Program-made: the position numbers and the translations under genes
In this document: piece by piece, positions 1-8,440 of the stretch
Layout of the letters: each line of letters opens with the position of its first letter
Position numbering within the stretch: the stretch's first letter is position 1
The notes under the pieces: model-generated
What the model was told of the DNA's origin: nothing
What the model saw: the letters and a program-made list of their open reading frames with translations, nothing else
The model's database searches: none
DNA from: Streptomyces somaliensis DSM 40738
Lineage (GTDB): Bacteria; Actinomycetota; Actinomycetes; Streptomycetales; Streptomycetaceae
Assembly (NCBI GenBank): GCA_012396115.1
Contig: JAAXOU010000009.1
Location: 1 to 43,819, forward strand
Direction of reading: 5' to 3'
Length of the DNA stretch: 43,819 nt

Positions 1-1197
1 GCCGCGGCCGCCCCGGCACCCGCCGCCACCGCGGCCGCCGCCGAGGCGGACGGCCGGGCCGGCGGCCGTCACGACGCCACCCGGCGGTCCATCGAGGAAC
101 TCGTGCGCGCCGGGGCGCCCGGTGTGCTCGCCCAGGCCCGGTACCGGCACGGCACCTGGAACGGCGCCGCCGGGGTCGCCGACCGCGTCACCGGCCGCAA
201 GCGCCTCCCGAACGACCGTTTCCGCATCGCCTCCATCACCAAGACGTTCGTCGCCACCGTCGTCCTCCAGCTCGACGCCGAAGGCCGCCTCGACCTCGAC
301 GACAGCGTGGAGGAGTGGCTGCCCGGCGTGGTCCGGGGCAACGGGCACGACGGCCGGAAGGTCACCCTCCGCCAGCTCCTCAACCACACGAGCGGGATCT
401 ACGACGTCACGTCCGCCCCGTCGTTCCAGGACAAGATCCTCAGCCCCGGCTTCCTCGACCACCGCTACGACACCTGGACGCCCGAGCAGCTCGTGGCCAT
501 CGCCATGGAGCACGGGCCGTCCTTCGCCCCCGGGACCTCCTGGGAGTACTCCAACACCAACTACGTCCTCGCCGGGATGGTCGTCGAGAAGGCCACCGGC
601 CGCCCCTACGGGGAGGCCGTCGAGCGCCGGATCATCGAGCCCCTCGGGCTCGGCGCCACCAGCGTGCCCGGCACCGACCCGCGGATGCCGCGGCCCAGCG
701 GCCGCGCGTACTCCACCCTCGGCGGCAACCCGTCCGATCCGGCCACGCGCGTCCACGACGTCACCGAGCTGAACCCGTCCCTCGCGGGCGCCGCCGGCGA
801 GATGATCTCCAGCACCGCCGACCTCCAGCGGTTCCTGCGCGCCCTGCTCACCGGCCGGCTGCTGCCGCGGGAGCAGCTGGGGGAGATGACCACCACCGTC
901 CCCGTCGGCGCGCTGGAACCCGGCGCGGCGTACGGCCTGGGGCTGATCAGCCGCAGGCTGGGCTGCGGCACGGAGGTGTGGGGCCACACGGGCGGCATCC
1001 ACGGCTCGGAATCCGTGGTCGTCGCCACCCGCTCCGGGAGCCACACCCTGGCGGCCAACGTCAACGGCGACTGGACGGGCGGCCTGGACGGGACCGTGGA
1101 GGCGGAGTTCTGCGGCGAGCGTCCGGACGGCGCCCCGGCCCCCGCGGCCTCCCCGGCGCGGGTGGGGCCCCTCCCCGCGGCCTTCCCCGCCCGGTAA
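1..1197 (+). CDS. Serine hydrolase / D-Ala-D-Ala carboxypeptidase (class C beta-lactamase family), 5'-truncated by window edge
   Basis: The frame is open from the first base, so the N-terminus, presumably with a signal peptide, lies outside the window; 398 residues are visible. The first visible part is Ala/Pro-rich, as expected just after a secretion signal. Three family motifs are in order: S-I-T-K (Ser78/Lys81, counted from the window edge), Y-S-N (Tyr182) and H-T-G-G (His329) replacing the K-T-G of true beta-lactamases. This fits Streptomyces DD-carboxypeptidase/esterase-type enzymes that act on peptidoglycan stems or small esters outside the cell. The GTG at 103 is in frame, but sequence before it is coding-like, so it is unlikely to be the real start. 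Family is certain; the substrate is not. Confidence 0.85.
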   Translation, partial: AAAAPAPAATAAAAEADGRAGGRHDATRRSIEELVRAGAPGVLAQARYRHGTWNGAAGVADRVTGRKRLPNDRFRIASITKTFVATVVLQLDAEGRLDLDDSVEEWLPGVVRGNGHDGRKVTLRQLLNHTSGIYDVTSAPSFQDKILSPGFLDHRYDTWTPEQLVAIAMEHGPSFAPGTSWEYSNTNYVLAGMVVEKATGRPYGEAVERRIIEPLGLGATSVPGTDPRMPRPSGRAYSTLGGNPSDPATRVHDVTELNPSLAGAAGEMISSTADLQRFLRALLTGRLLPREQLGEMTTTVPVGALEPGAAYGLGLISRRLGCGTEVWGHTGGIHGSESVVVATRSGSHTLAANVNGDWTGGLDGTVEAEFCGERPDGAPAPAASPARVGPLPAAFPAR

Positions 1198-1297
1198 GGC
1201 CCGGGCCGCGGCCCCTCCGGCCCGTAGGGCCTCTCCCCCGGGCGGGGCGGCGCGTGCGCGCGGGAGGACGGCCCCGGGAGCGGCCTCCGGGGGACGG

Positions 1298-1340
1298 CCC
1301 TCGGGGGCGGCGCCCGGGGTCCGGCCGCCGCCCCCGAGGG
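1298..1340. terminator. Bidirectional hairpin between convergent serine hydrolase and pepN
   Basis: Perfect 15-bp arms at 1298-1312 and 1326-1340 with a 13-nt loop, between two convergent genes. It starts 7 bases downstream of the pepN stop. No U-tract follows, which is common for actinobacterial terminators. Confidence 0.6.
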
Positions 1341-1346
1341 GTCCGC

Positions 1347-3893
1347 TCACGCGCGCGCGTCGCACTCCTGGGCCCGCAGGGCGCGCGCCAGGTCGTCGCG
1401 CGCCTCCAGTACGAGCCTGCGCAGCGCCGGTGCGGCCCCCTCGTGCGCGGCCAGCCACGCATCCGTGGCCTCCAGCGTCTCCGCACGGTCCTGCAGCGCC
1501 GGGAACAGGCCCCGCACCACGTGCATCCCGATCTGGATGGACCGCTCGGCCCACACCCGCTCGATCGCCGCGAAGTACTTCCGCGCGTACGGCGCGACCA
1601 GCTCCCGCTGCGACGGCTGAGCGAACCCCGCGATCACCGCCTCGACCAGCGCGTTCGACAGCTCGTCGGACTCGACCACCTCGGCCCACGCCCGCGCCTT
1701 CACCGCCTCGGACGGCCGAGCGGCCAGGCACCGTACCTGGTGCCGCCTGCCCGACGCCGTGTCGTCCCGCGCCAGCTCCGCGTCGAGCACCGACTCGTCG
1801 GCCCGCCCGTGCGCGGCGAGCGGCTCCAGGAACGCCCAGCGCAGCTCCTGGTCGACGTCGAGCCCGTCCACGGTCTCCGTACCGGCCAGCAGGCCCTGGA
1901 GGAAGGCGAGGTCCTCGTCCGCCGCCGCGACCGACGCGAAGAACCGCGCCCACGTCAACTGGTGCTCGCTGCCCGGCTCGGCGCTCCGCAGCTCGCGCAG
2001 CGCGGCCCGCGCGACGAGCCGGCCGCCGGTCTCGCGCCACTGCGGCGCCGCGTAGTGGACGAGCGCGGTCCGGACCCAGGAGTGCAGCATCTGCAGGACG
2101 CCGATGTCCGACTCGCGCCCCGCGAAGGCCAGGACGATCCCCACGAAGTCCCGTGCCGGCATCAGCGCGTCACGCGTCATGTTCCACAGGGCCGACCAGC
2201 ACAGCGCCCGCGCCAGCGGGTCGGTGATGTCGCCGAGGTGCGCCCTCAGGGTGGCCAGGGAGACCTCGTCGAACCGCACCTTGCAGTACGTCAGGTCCTC
2301 GTCGTTCACCAGCACCAGCGCGGGCCGCTCGGCACCCGCCAGCTCGGCCACGACCGTCCGGGCGCCGGCGACGTCGGTCTCGGCGCGCGCGTGGCGGACG
2401 AGCCGCCCGCCGTCCAGCCGGTACAGGCCGACGACGACCCGGTGCGGGCGCAGCTCGTCGCCGTCCTGCTCGACGGCCAGCTCGGCGACGCGCTCGCCCG
2501 TCTCGTCGTAGGTGACGACGGGCGTGAGCGCGTTGACGCCGGACGTCTCCAGCCAGGACCGGGACCAGGCCCTCAGGTCGCGGCCGGACGTCTCCTCCAG
2601 CACCGCCAGGAGGTCGTCGAGGGTCGTGTTGCCGTAGGCGTGGCGCGCGAAGTAGCGGCGGGCGCCCTCCAGGAACGCCTCCCGGCCCGCGTACGCGACG
2701 AGCTGCTTCAGGACGGAGGCGCCCTTGGCGTACGTGATGCCGTCGAAGTTGAGTTTGGCGTCCTCCAGGTCGCGGATGTCCGCCGTGACCGGGTGGGTGG
2801 AGGGCAGCTGGTCGGCCCGGTACGCCCACGCCTTGCGGTTGTTGGCGAAGGTGATCCAGCCCTCGGTGAAACGGGTCGCCTCGACCGTGGAGAAGCTGCC
2901 CATGAAGTCCGCGAAGGACTCCTTCAGCCACAGGTCGTCCCACCACTTCATGGTGACGAGGTCGCCGAACCACATGTGCGCCATCTCGTGCAGGATGACG
3001 TTGGCGCGGCTCTCGTAGGCGGCGCGGGTCACCTTGCCCCGGTAGACGTACTCCTCGCGGAAGGTGACCAGGCCGGGATTCTCCATGGCGCCGAGGTTGT
3101 ACTCGGGCACGAAGGCCTGGTCGTACTTCCCGAAGGGGTAGGGGTAGCCGAAGCACTCCTGGAAGAAGTCCAGGCCCTGCTTGGTGACGAGGAAGACGTC
3201 GTCGGCGTCGAAGTGCTTGGCGAGGCTCCTGCGGCACATCGCGCCGAGCGGGATCTCCTGGTCGCCGCGCCGGTAGACGTCGGTGACGTGGTGGTACGGG
3301 CCGGCGACGACGCAGGTGATGTAGGTGGAGATCGGCTTCGTCTCCGCGAACCGCCACACCCCGCCCTCCCGGGACTCCTCCGCGCCGTTGCTCCACACGG
3401 TCCAGCCCTCGGGCGCCGTCACCCGGAAGCGGTACGGGGCCTTCAGGTCGGGCTGCTCGAAGTTTGCGAACACGCGGCGGGCGTCGGCCGGCTCGTACTG
3501 CGTGTAGAGGTAGACCTCGCCGTCCTCCGGGTCGACGAAGCGGTGCAGCCCCTCACCGGTGCGGCTGTAGGCGCACTGCGCGTCCACGACCAGCACGTTC
3601 TCCTCGGCGAGGCCCTCCAGCGCGATCCGCGCCCCGTCGAAGACCGCCGACGGGTCCAGTTCGCGCCCGTTGAGCAGGACGGAGGTCACCGACGGCGCGA
3701 CGAGGTCGGCGAAGGTGCTCGCCCCGGGGTCCGTGCAGCGGAACCGGATCGTCGTCACCGAGCGGAACGTCGGCTGCTCCGCGCCGCCCTCCTCCACGGC
3801 CGAGCGCAGGTCGAGCGCGACGTCGTACCCGTCGACGGACAGCAGGGCCGCCCGCTCGCGGGCCTCGTCGCGGGACAGGTTCTCACCGGGCAC
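1347..3893 (-). CDS. pepN: Aminopeptidase N (M1 family zinc metallopeptidase)
   Basis: An 848-aa cytoplasmic M1 aminopeptidase, the usual length for actinobacterial PepN, which removes N-terminal residues from peptides released by Clp and proteasomal proteolysis. The exopeptidase motif GAMEN is at residues 268-272. The zinc site HEMAH is at 302-306 with the third ligand Glu325 in the LKESFADF stretch. The C-terminal ERAP1-like helical domain is complete. The GTG start at 3893 is preceded by an AAGGAG ribosome site about 7 bases upstream on the minus strand. It is transcribed divergently from the DsbA-like gene at 4042. No signal peptide is visible. Confidence 0.95.
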   Translation of the reverse strand: MPGENLSRDEARERAALLSVDGYDVALDLRSAVEEGGAEQPTFRSVTTIRFRCTDPGASTFADLVAPSVTSVLLNGRELDPSAVFDGARIALEGLAEENVLVVDAQCAYSRTGEGLHRFVDPEDGEVYLYTQYEPADARRVFANFEQPDLKAPYRFRVTAPEGWTVWSNGAEESREGGVWRFAETKPISTYITCVVAGPYHHVTDVYRRGDQEIPLGAMCRRSLAKHFDADDVFLVTKQGLDFFQECFGYPYPFGKYDQAFVPEYNLGAMENPGLVTFREEYVYRGKVTRAAYESRANVILHEMAHMWFGDLVTMKWWDDLWLKESFADFMGSFSTVEATRFTEGWITFANNRKAWAYRADQLPSTHPVTADIRDLEDAKLNFDGITYAKGASVLKQLVAYAGREAFLEGARRYFARHAYGNTTLDDLLAVLEETSGRDLRAWSRSWLETSGVNALTPVVTYDETGERVAELAVEQDGDELRPHRVVVGLYRLDGGRLVRHARAETDVAGARTVVAELAGAERPALVLVNDEDLTYCKVRFDEVSLATLRAHLGDITDPLARALCWSALWNMTRDALMPARDFVGIVLAFAGRESDIGVLQMLHSWVRTALVHYAAPQWRETGGRLVARAALRELRSAEPGSEHQLTWARFFASVAAADEDLAFLQGLLAGTETVDGLDVDQELRWAFLEPLAAHGRADESVLDAELARDDTASGRRHQVRCLAARPSEAVKARAWAEVVESDELSNALVEAVIAGFAQPSQRELVAPYARKYFAAIERVWAERSIQIGMHVVRGLFPALQDRAETLEATDAWLAAHEGAAPALRRLVLEARDDLARALRAQECDARA

Positions 3894-4041
3894 GGACTAC
3901 TCCTTCGTGGGTTGGCACAGCGGGATCCTCCCACGCCGCGGAGAGCCGCCGTAAGGCGGGAATGCCCTCGTCGCCACCCGGGTTGTGAGCGGGTGCGGGA
4001 CCGCACAGCCTTCCGCCAGATTCACGGATCCGAGGAGACCC

Positions 4042-4677
4042 ATGCCCGAGACGAGGACCACCGCCGACTTCTGGTTCGACCCCCTGTGCCCGTGGGCGTG
4101 GATGACCTCCCGCTGGATGCTGGAGGTGCAGAAGGTCCGCCCGGTGGACGTCCGCTGGCACGTGATGAGCCTCGCCGTCCTCAACGAGGACAAGCTGGAC
4201 GAGGTCCCCGAGGAGTACCGGGAGTCGCTGGCGACCACGGCGTGGCACCCCGTGCGCGTCGCCGTCGCCGCCGAGCGGCTGCACGGCCCGGAGGTGCTGG
4301 GCCCGCTGTACACGGCGATGGGCAGGCGCATCCACGACGAGGGCCGGGGGCCGACCCGGGAGGTGATCGCCGAGGCGCTCGCGGAGGCCGGACTGCCGGC
4401 GGAGCTGCTGGAGTACGCCGAGGAGGACACCTACGACGCGGAGCTGCGCGCCTCGCACGAGGAGGGCATCGGCAAGGTCGGCCAGGAGGTCGGCACGCCG
4501 GTGATCGCGGTCCCGGGGCCCGACGGCACGGAGGTCGCCTTCTTCGGCCCGGTCGTCACCCCGGCGCCCAAGGGCGAGGCGGCCGCCCGCCTGTGGGACG
4601 GGACGCTGCTGGTCGCGTCGACGCCCGGGTTCTACGAGATCAAGCGCACCCGGACGAGCGGCCCGGTCTTCGACTGA
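4042..4677 (+). CDS. DsbA-family thioredoxin-fold oxidoreductase, mycothiol-dependent nitroreductase (Rv2466c)-like, with CPWA active site
   Basis: A 211-aa cytoplasmic protein with a DsbA-like thioredoxin fold: FWFDPLCPWAW near the N-terminus, a helical insertion, then a cis-proline region near VGTPVIAV. It resembles the mycobacterial mycothiol-dependent reductase Rv2466c. As I recall, Rv2466c has a CPWC active site; here the second cysteine is Ala (CPWA), which implies a monothiol mechanism resolved by mycothiol or a partner protein. The ATG at 4042 was chosen over an upstream in-frame GTG at 3985 because GAGGAG lies at 4032-4037 and the conserved domain begins just after it. The gene ends at a strong hairpin shared with sodF. 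Confidence 0.8.
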   Translation: MPETRTTADFWFDPLCPWAWMTSRWMLEVQKVRPVDVRWHVMSLAVLNEDKLDEVPEEYRESLATTAWHPVRVAVAAERLHGPEVLGPLYTAMGRRIHDEGRGPTREVIAEALAEAGLPAELLEYAEEDTYDAELRASHEEGIGKVGQEVGTPVIAVPGPDGTEVAFFGPVVTPAPKGEAAARLWDGTLLVASTPGFYEIKRTRTSGPVFD

Positions 4678-4690
4678 GCCCGTACGCCGG

Positions 4691-4727
4691 AGCGGCCCCC
4701 GCGAGTCCTGTCCTCGCGGGGGCCGCT
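4691..4727. terminator. Bidirectional rho-independent terminator between dsbA-like gene and sodF
   Basis: Perfect 15-bp arms at 4691-4705 and 4713-4727 with a 7-nt loop; the plus strand continues CCTCTTTTCC, a partial U-tract. It ends the dsbA-like transcript and, on the minus strand, the sodF 3' UTR. Confidence 0.75.
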
Positions 4728-4804
4728 CCTCTTTTCCGCCCGCCTCGTGAAGGGTGAGAAGACGATCACGGACGGGGGCCGGGGGGCGCGGTGGCGCCGC
4801 GCCG
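4691..4804 (-). ncRNA. Candidate 3' UTR-derived small RNA of sodF (s-SodF-like)
   Basis: From the sodF stop to the end of the terminator is about 114 nt of non-coding transcript. In S. coelicolor a roughly 90-nt RNA processed from the sodF 3' UTR pairs with the sodN leader and blocks the Ni-SOD when nickel is scarce (established knowledge, recalled). Here the transcript carries the complement of a Shine-Dalgarno-like stretch: plus-strand GAAGGGTGAGAAG at 4749-4761. It is therefore a plausible homologue. sodN is not in the window, so pairing cannot be verified. Confidence 0.4.
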
Positions 4805-5440
4805 TCAGGGGGCGATCAGCGGTACGCGGTCCTTGGCGTCGGCGTAGCGCTTCGCCACGTCCTGCCAGTTGACGACCTTCCACATCGCCTCGACGAAGTC
4901 GACCTTCTGGTTCTTGTACTGGAGGTAGAAGGCGTGCTCCCAGGCGTCGAACACCAGGATCGGCACCGAGCCCTGACCGACGTTGCCCTGGTGGTCGTAG
5001 ACCTGCTCCACGATGAGGCGGCCGCTCACCGGCTCGTACGCCAGGACGCCCCAGCCGGAGCCCTGCGTGGTGGCGGCGGCCTTCGACAGCTGGGCCCGGA
5101 AGCGGGCGAAGGACCCGAACGACTTGGTGATCGCCTCGGCCAGCTCGCCCGTGCCGTCCTCCTCCAGCGGCTCGCCGCCGCCGTCACCGCTCATGTTGTG
5201 CCAGTAGATGGAGTGGAGGATGTGGCCCGAGAGGTGGAAGGCGAGGTTCTTCTGCAGGCCGTTCAGGGCGGCCCACTGGTCCTTCTCGCGGGCCTCCTCC
5301 AGCTGCTCGAGGGTGTCGTTCGCGCCCTTGACGTAGGCGGCGTGGTGCTTGTCGTGGTGGAGCTCGATGATCTCCGGGCTGATGACGGGCGCCAGTGCCG
5401 CGTAGTCGTAGGGAAGTTCCGGAAGGGTGTACGTCGCCAT
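4805..5440 (-). CDS. sodF: Superoxide dismutase, Fe/Mn family (SodF-type)
   Basis: A 211-aa cytoplasmic iron/manganese superoxide dismutase that converts superoxide to oxygen and peroxide. The N-terminal helical domain and C-terminal alpha/beta domain are complete. The four metal ligands are visible: His28 (ELHHDKHH), His76 (ILHSIYW), Asp165 and His169 (DAWEHAFY). Metal preference cannot be settled from sequence; Streptomyces orthologues are FeSODs repressed by nickel through Nur. The ATG at 5440 follows a GGAGG site about 6 bases upstream. A Nur-like operator lies over the probable transcription start, and the long 3' UTR ends in a strong hairpin. Confidence 0.95.
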   Translation of the reverse strand: MATYTLPELPYDYAALAPVISPEIIELHHDKHHAAYVKGANDTLEQLEEAREKDQWAALNGLQKNLAFHLSGHILHSIYWHNMSGDGGGEPLEEDGTGELAEAITKSFGSFARFRAQLSKAAATTQGSGWGVLAYEPVSGRLIVEQVYDHQGNVGQGSVPILVFDAWEHAFYLQYKNQKVDFVEAMWKVVNWQDVAKRYADAKDRVPLIAP

Positions 5441-5460
5441 GCCGAGCCTCCGACAGCTTG

Positions 5461-5477
5461 TTGCAACCGATGTGCAG
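5461..5477 (-). promoter_or_regulatory. Nur (nickel-responsive Fur family) box-like operator of sodF
   Basis: On the plus strand TTGCAA-CCGAT-GTGCAG, matching the reported Nur consensus tTGCaa-N5-ttGCAA at 9 of 12 half-site positions. A minus-strand -10 hexamer TAGCCT (5482-5487) places the transcription start near 5475, inside the box, which fits repression by Ni-Nur. Matched by eye, not scored. Confidence 0.6.
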
Positions 5478-5552
5478 GTGCAGGCTAACAGCAGTAGTCT
5501 TCCGGGGTGATCGGGTTCTCGTTCCCGGTCCGGGGCGGGCGGAGGTACGGAA

Positions 5553-5582
5553 GGGCCCCGGCGCGATGTCGCGCCGGGGCCC
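5553..5582. terminator. Terminator hairpin after the first amino acid permease
   Basis: Arms 5553-5566 and 5569-5582 (14 bp, tight loop) lie 20 bases past the permease stop on the minus strand and upstream of the sodF promoter. Confidence 0.65.
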
Positions 5583-5602
5583 CTCCGAAGGTGTGGCCGG
5601 GG

Positions 5603-7135
5603 TCAGTCGTCGCCCTTCGCGGCGGTGCCCGCGGGCTCCTCGGCGGAGGCGGGCCTCCCCGCGGCCCCCTCCCCGGGGGCGTCCTCCCCGGCGGTCGCCG
5701 GCACCGCGGCGGCGGGGACGGCCTCCCCGCCGGCGGTCAGCCGCTGGTGGACGTAGCCCAGCACGGCCAGGACCAGGACGAGGCCGCCCATGTAGTAGAG
5801 CTGCACGCGCGTGTCCTCGTCCCGGGCCATCAGGACGAACACCGCGGCGATACCGGCGAGCGCCGCCCAGGTGAGGTAGGGGAAGGCCCACATCCGCACG
5901 GCCAGCTTCTCCGGCGCCTCCCTCTCCGTGCGGCGGCGGAGGATCAGCTGGGAGACGGCGATGAAGAACCAGACGACCAGGATGATCGCGCCGATCATGT
6001 TGAGCAGCCACATGAACAGGTCGTCCGGCCGCCAGTAGCTCAGCAGCACGCACAGGAAGCCGAAGGCCGACGAGGTCAGCACCGCGACGCGCGGCACGCC
6101 GCCGGAGATCCTGCCGAGGACCTTCGGGCCCTGGCCCCGCGCCACCAGCGAGCAGGCCATGCGGGAGGCGCCGTAGATGTTGGCGTTCATCGCGGACAGC
6201 AGCGCGACCAGCACGACCACGTTCATGATCTCGCCGGCGGCCGGCAGGCCCAGGTGCTTCAGGGTGGCGACGTACGAACCCTCGGCGAGCGACTCGCTGT
6301 TCCACGGGATCAGGGTGACGATGACCGCCATGGAGCCGATGTAGAAGACCGCGATGCGCCACATCGCCGTGCGGACGGCCTTGGCGACGCCCTCCACCGG
6401 GCGCTCGGACTCGGCGGCGGCGATGGTGACGGTCTCCAGGCCGCCGTAGGCGAAGACGGAGGCGAGGAGGCCGGCGATCAGCCCCTCGGTGCCGTTGGGC
6501 AGGAAGCCGCCCTGGCCGGTCAGGTTCGACAGGCCGGGGGCGTCGCCGCCGGGCAGCAGGCCCAGGATGGCCAGCAGGCCGATGACGAGGAAGAGCGCGA
6601 TGGCGCCGATCTTCAGCGCGGCGAACCAGAACTCGAACTCGCCGAAGTTCTTCACGGCGGCCAGGTTGGTGACGCAGAAGACCAGCATGAACAGGGCGAC
6701 CACCGACCACTCGGGCACGTCCACCCAGCCGGTCACGATCTTCGCGGCGCCGATCGCCTCCAGGCCCACGGCCACGCACATCAGGAACCAGAAGGCCCAG
6801 CCCGCGGTGAAGCCCGCCCAGGGGCCGATGGCCCGCTCGGCGTGGACCGAGAAGGAGCCGGAGGCCGGGTTGGCCGCGGACATCTCGCCCAACATGCGCA
6901 TGACCAGCATGACGAGCAGACCGGAGATCGCGTAGGCGACGACGATCGACGGGCCGGCGGCCTTGATCGCTGCGCCCGACCCGACGAAGAGGCCGGCGCC
7001 GATCACACCGCCGAGGGCGATCATCGACAGGTGGCGTTGCTTGAGTCCGTGCGAGAGCGGCACGTCGGCGGTCGGCGTCGAGGGTGTGCCGACGTCGGCC
7101 GATCCGGTGGGTGCAGGCGCGGGAGTCCGAGACAT
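5603..7135 (-). CDS. Amino acid permease, APC superfamily (AAT / GabP-AnsP type)
   Basis: A 510-aa inner-membrane proton-coupled amino acid importer. After a hydrophilic Pro/Thr-rich start come KQRHLSMIALGGVIGAGLFV, the TM1 signature of AAT permeases, and about 12 hydrophobic segments including the FEFWFAALKI region typical of GABA, asparagine and aromatic amino acid permeases. The C-terminal 60 residues are Ala/Glu-rich and probably disordered. The ATG at 7135 (MSRTPAP) was chosen because the longer frame to 7213 runs through promoter-like DNA; the ribosome site is weak. The substrate cannot be read from sequence. A paralogue lies at 8507-9940 across bioY. Confidence 0.88.
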   Translation of the reverse strand: MSRTPAPAPTGSADVGTPSTPTADVPLSHGLKQRHLSMIALGGVIGAGLFVGSGAAIKAAGPSIVVAYAISGLLVMLVMRMLGEMSAANPASGSFSVHAERAIGPWAGFTAGWAFWFLMCVAVGLEAIGAAKIVTGWVDVPEWSVVALFMLVFCVTNLAAVKNFGEFEFWFAALKIGAIALFLVIGLLAILGLLPGGDAPGLSNLTGQGGFLPNGTEGLIAGLLASVFAYGGLETVTIAAAESERPVEGVAKAVRTAMWRIAVFYIGSMAVIVTLIPWNSESLAEGSYVATLKHLGLPAAGEIMNVVVLVALLSAMNANIYGASRMACSLVARGQGPKVLGRISGGVPRVAVLTSSAFGFLCVLLSYWRPDDLFMWLLNMIGAIILVVWFFIAVSQLILRRRTEREAPEKLAVRMWAFPYLTWAALAGIAAVFVLMARDEDTRVQLYYMGGLVLVLAVLGYVHQRLTAGGEAVPAAAVPATAGEDAPGEGAAGRPASAEEPAGTAAKGDD

Positions 7136-7237
7136 GGAGTGCCCTGTTCCGTATCGGGGGAAGAGGCGGAGGTGCGCCCAAGTTTTGATGCGCGCACCGC
7201 TAACAGGGAACACGTTTCCGCTATACGGACACAGCGC

Positions 7238-7250
7238 TCACACAATGTGA
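7238..7250. promoter_or_regulatory. Inverted repeat TCACA-CAA-TGTGA, candidate operator of the permease
   Basis: A perfect 5-bp inverted repeat with a 3-bp spacer, about 105 bp upstream of the permease start, next to a possible -10 at 7217-7222. The position suits a repressor or activator site; no regulator family is assigned. Confidence 0.3.
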
Positions 7251-7476
7251 AGAGTGACACACGCTTACTTTACAAGTGGAGTGGTGCCGCCGGATGTCCG
7301 GAAACAGACTCCTCACCCGCCTCGCACACCGTTTCGCGCGTCGCGGCCGACGCCTCGGCGGTGCGCGCCGGGGCCTGCGCGGCGGCTTCGCGGGCCCGGC
7401 GGGCGGGCCCGGGCGGGAACGGCGGCCGGACGCGGACCGGGCGGCGCCCTCCGCGCGCCCGGCGGAATCCTGCGGC

Positions 7477-7510
7477 CCTTCCGGTTCCCGTGGCTCCTTC
7501 CGGTTCCCGT
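7477..7510. repeat. 15-bp direct repeat (period 19)
   Basis: CCTTCCGGTTCCCGT occurs at 7477-7491 and again, exactly, at 7496-7510, in non-coding DNA between the permease and bioY. Confidence 0.7.
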
Positions 7511-7778
7511 TGCCCCTGTGGGCTTCCGCGACCACCGCGGGGCACGGCGCCCGCACGGCGACGGCCCGCCGGACGTCCGGTGAGGCGCGTCACGCCGGGA
7601 GGGGCGCGCGGGCACTCCTTGCAGGGAGCCCGCCAATCCGGCGGGGAGGGCTTTGTCGTCGGCCGACGGTGATCGCCCGCCGACCGTGGACTACGGTCGG
7701 GTCCGTCCCCCCGCCCGCCGTCCGCCGAGCGCCGCCGAGCCCTCGGAGTACCGGAGTACCGGAGTACTGGAGCCCCCC

Positions 7779-8387
7779 ATGAGCACTGCCACAGCCCCCG
7801 TCCGCGCCGGAGCGGTCCTCGCGGACCTGCTCCCCTCCGGCCGCGCCCGCGTCGGCGACCTGGCGCTCGTCGCCGGCGGCGCCGTCCTCACCGGTCTCGC
7901 CGCCCAGATAGCCGTCCCCGTGCCGGGTTCGCCGGTGCCGGTGTCCGGCCAGACCTTCGCCGCGCTCCTGGTCGGCACCGCGCTCGGCGCCCGCCGCGGC
8001 TTCCTCTCCCTCGCCCTCTACGTGCTCGCCGGCATGGCCGGTGTGCCGTGGTTCGCGCAGGGCACGGCCGGATACGCGACGCCCACGCTCGGCTACGTCC
8101 TCGGCATGCTCCTCGCCGCCGCCGCGGTCGGCGCCCTCGCCCGGCGCGGCGGCGACCGCTCGGTGCCGCGCATGGCGGCCACGATGGCGGCCGGCTCCCT
8201 GATCGTCTACGCGGTCGGCGTGCCGTACCTGGCGCTCGCCACCGGCATGTCCCCGTCCCGGGCGGTGGCGGTCGGCATGGTGCCGTTCCTCGTCGGCGAC
8301 GCGCTGAAGGCCGCGCTCGCCATGGGCCTGGTGCCCACCGCCTGGAAGCTCCTCGGCGACCGCGACCGCGACCGCGACCGCGGCTGA
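7779..8387 (+). CDS. bioY: Biotin transporter BioY (S component)
   Basis: A 202-aa integral membrane protein with about six hydrophobic segments. It matches the BioY substrate-binding component of ECF biotin transporters: the VPVPGSPVPVSGQTFAALLVG stretch, then GARRGFLSLALYVLAGMAGVPWF and a Gly-rich loop with a conserved TLGYVLG. BioY can import biotin alone at low capacity or with shared ECF energizing subunits, which are not in this window. The start is the ATG at 7779, after GGAG at 7769-7772; an upstream in-frame ATG at 7653 would lie in non-coding-like sequence. The C-terminus is an odd D-R repeat encoded by a hexanucleotide repeat. Confidence 0.9.
   Translation: MSTATAPVRAGAVLADLLPSGRARVGDLALVAGGAVLTGLAAQIAVPVPGSPVPVSGQTFAALLVGTALGARRGFLSLALYVLAGMAGVPWFAQGTAGYATPTLGYVLGMLLAAAAVGALARRGGDRSVPRMAATMAAGSLIVYAVGVPYLALATGMSPSRAVAVGMVPFLVGDALKAALAMGLVPTAWKLLGDRDRDRDRG
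8361..8384 (+). repeat. CGCGAC hexanucleotide repeat in bioY 3' end
   Basis: Three perfect CGCGAC units (8361-8378) with a degenerate unit on either side encode the (Asp-Arg)n tail of BioY just before the stop. Such a simple repeat can change length by slippage; only the charged tail would be affected. Confidence 0.7.
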
Positions 8388-8440
8388 GCCGGGTCCCCGG
8401 CGCCCCGGAGCCGGGGCCGCGACGGCGCCGCCGGAAACGG

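Larger units (their letters stand above)
7136..7778. other. 643-bp intergenic region between divergent permease and bioY
   Basis: No supportable gene: the overlapping frames here are Arg/Pro/Ala-rich shadow translations. The left part (7136-7290) is locally AT-richer and probably holds the permease promoter (minus-strand GTATAG near 7217-7222) and the palindrome at 7238-7250. The middle part is GC-rich and contains a 15-bp direct repeat. The right end (7743-7774) has three near-copies of CCGGAGTA running into the bioY ribosome site. Confidence 0.6.

Noticed and set aside
315..4757. 1480-aa plus-strand frame
   Set aside because: Runs out of frame through the serine hydrolase, antisense to pepN, and out of frame through the DsbA-like gene; Arg/Pro/Gly-rich nonsense.
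7221..7782. Several 95-170-aa frames in the permease-bioY gap
   Set aside because: Arg/Pro/Ala-rich, overlapping on both strands, no ribosome sites and no recognisable domain.
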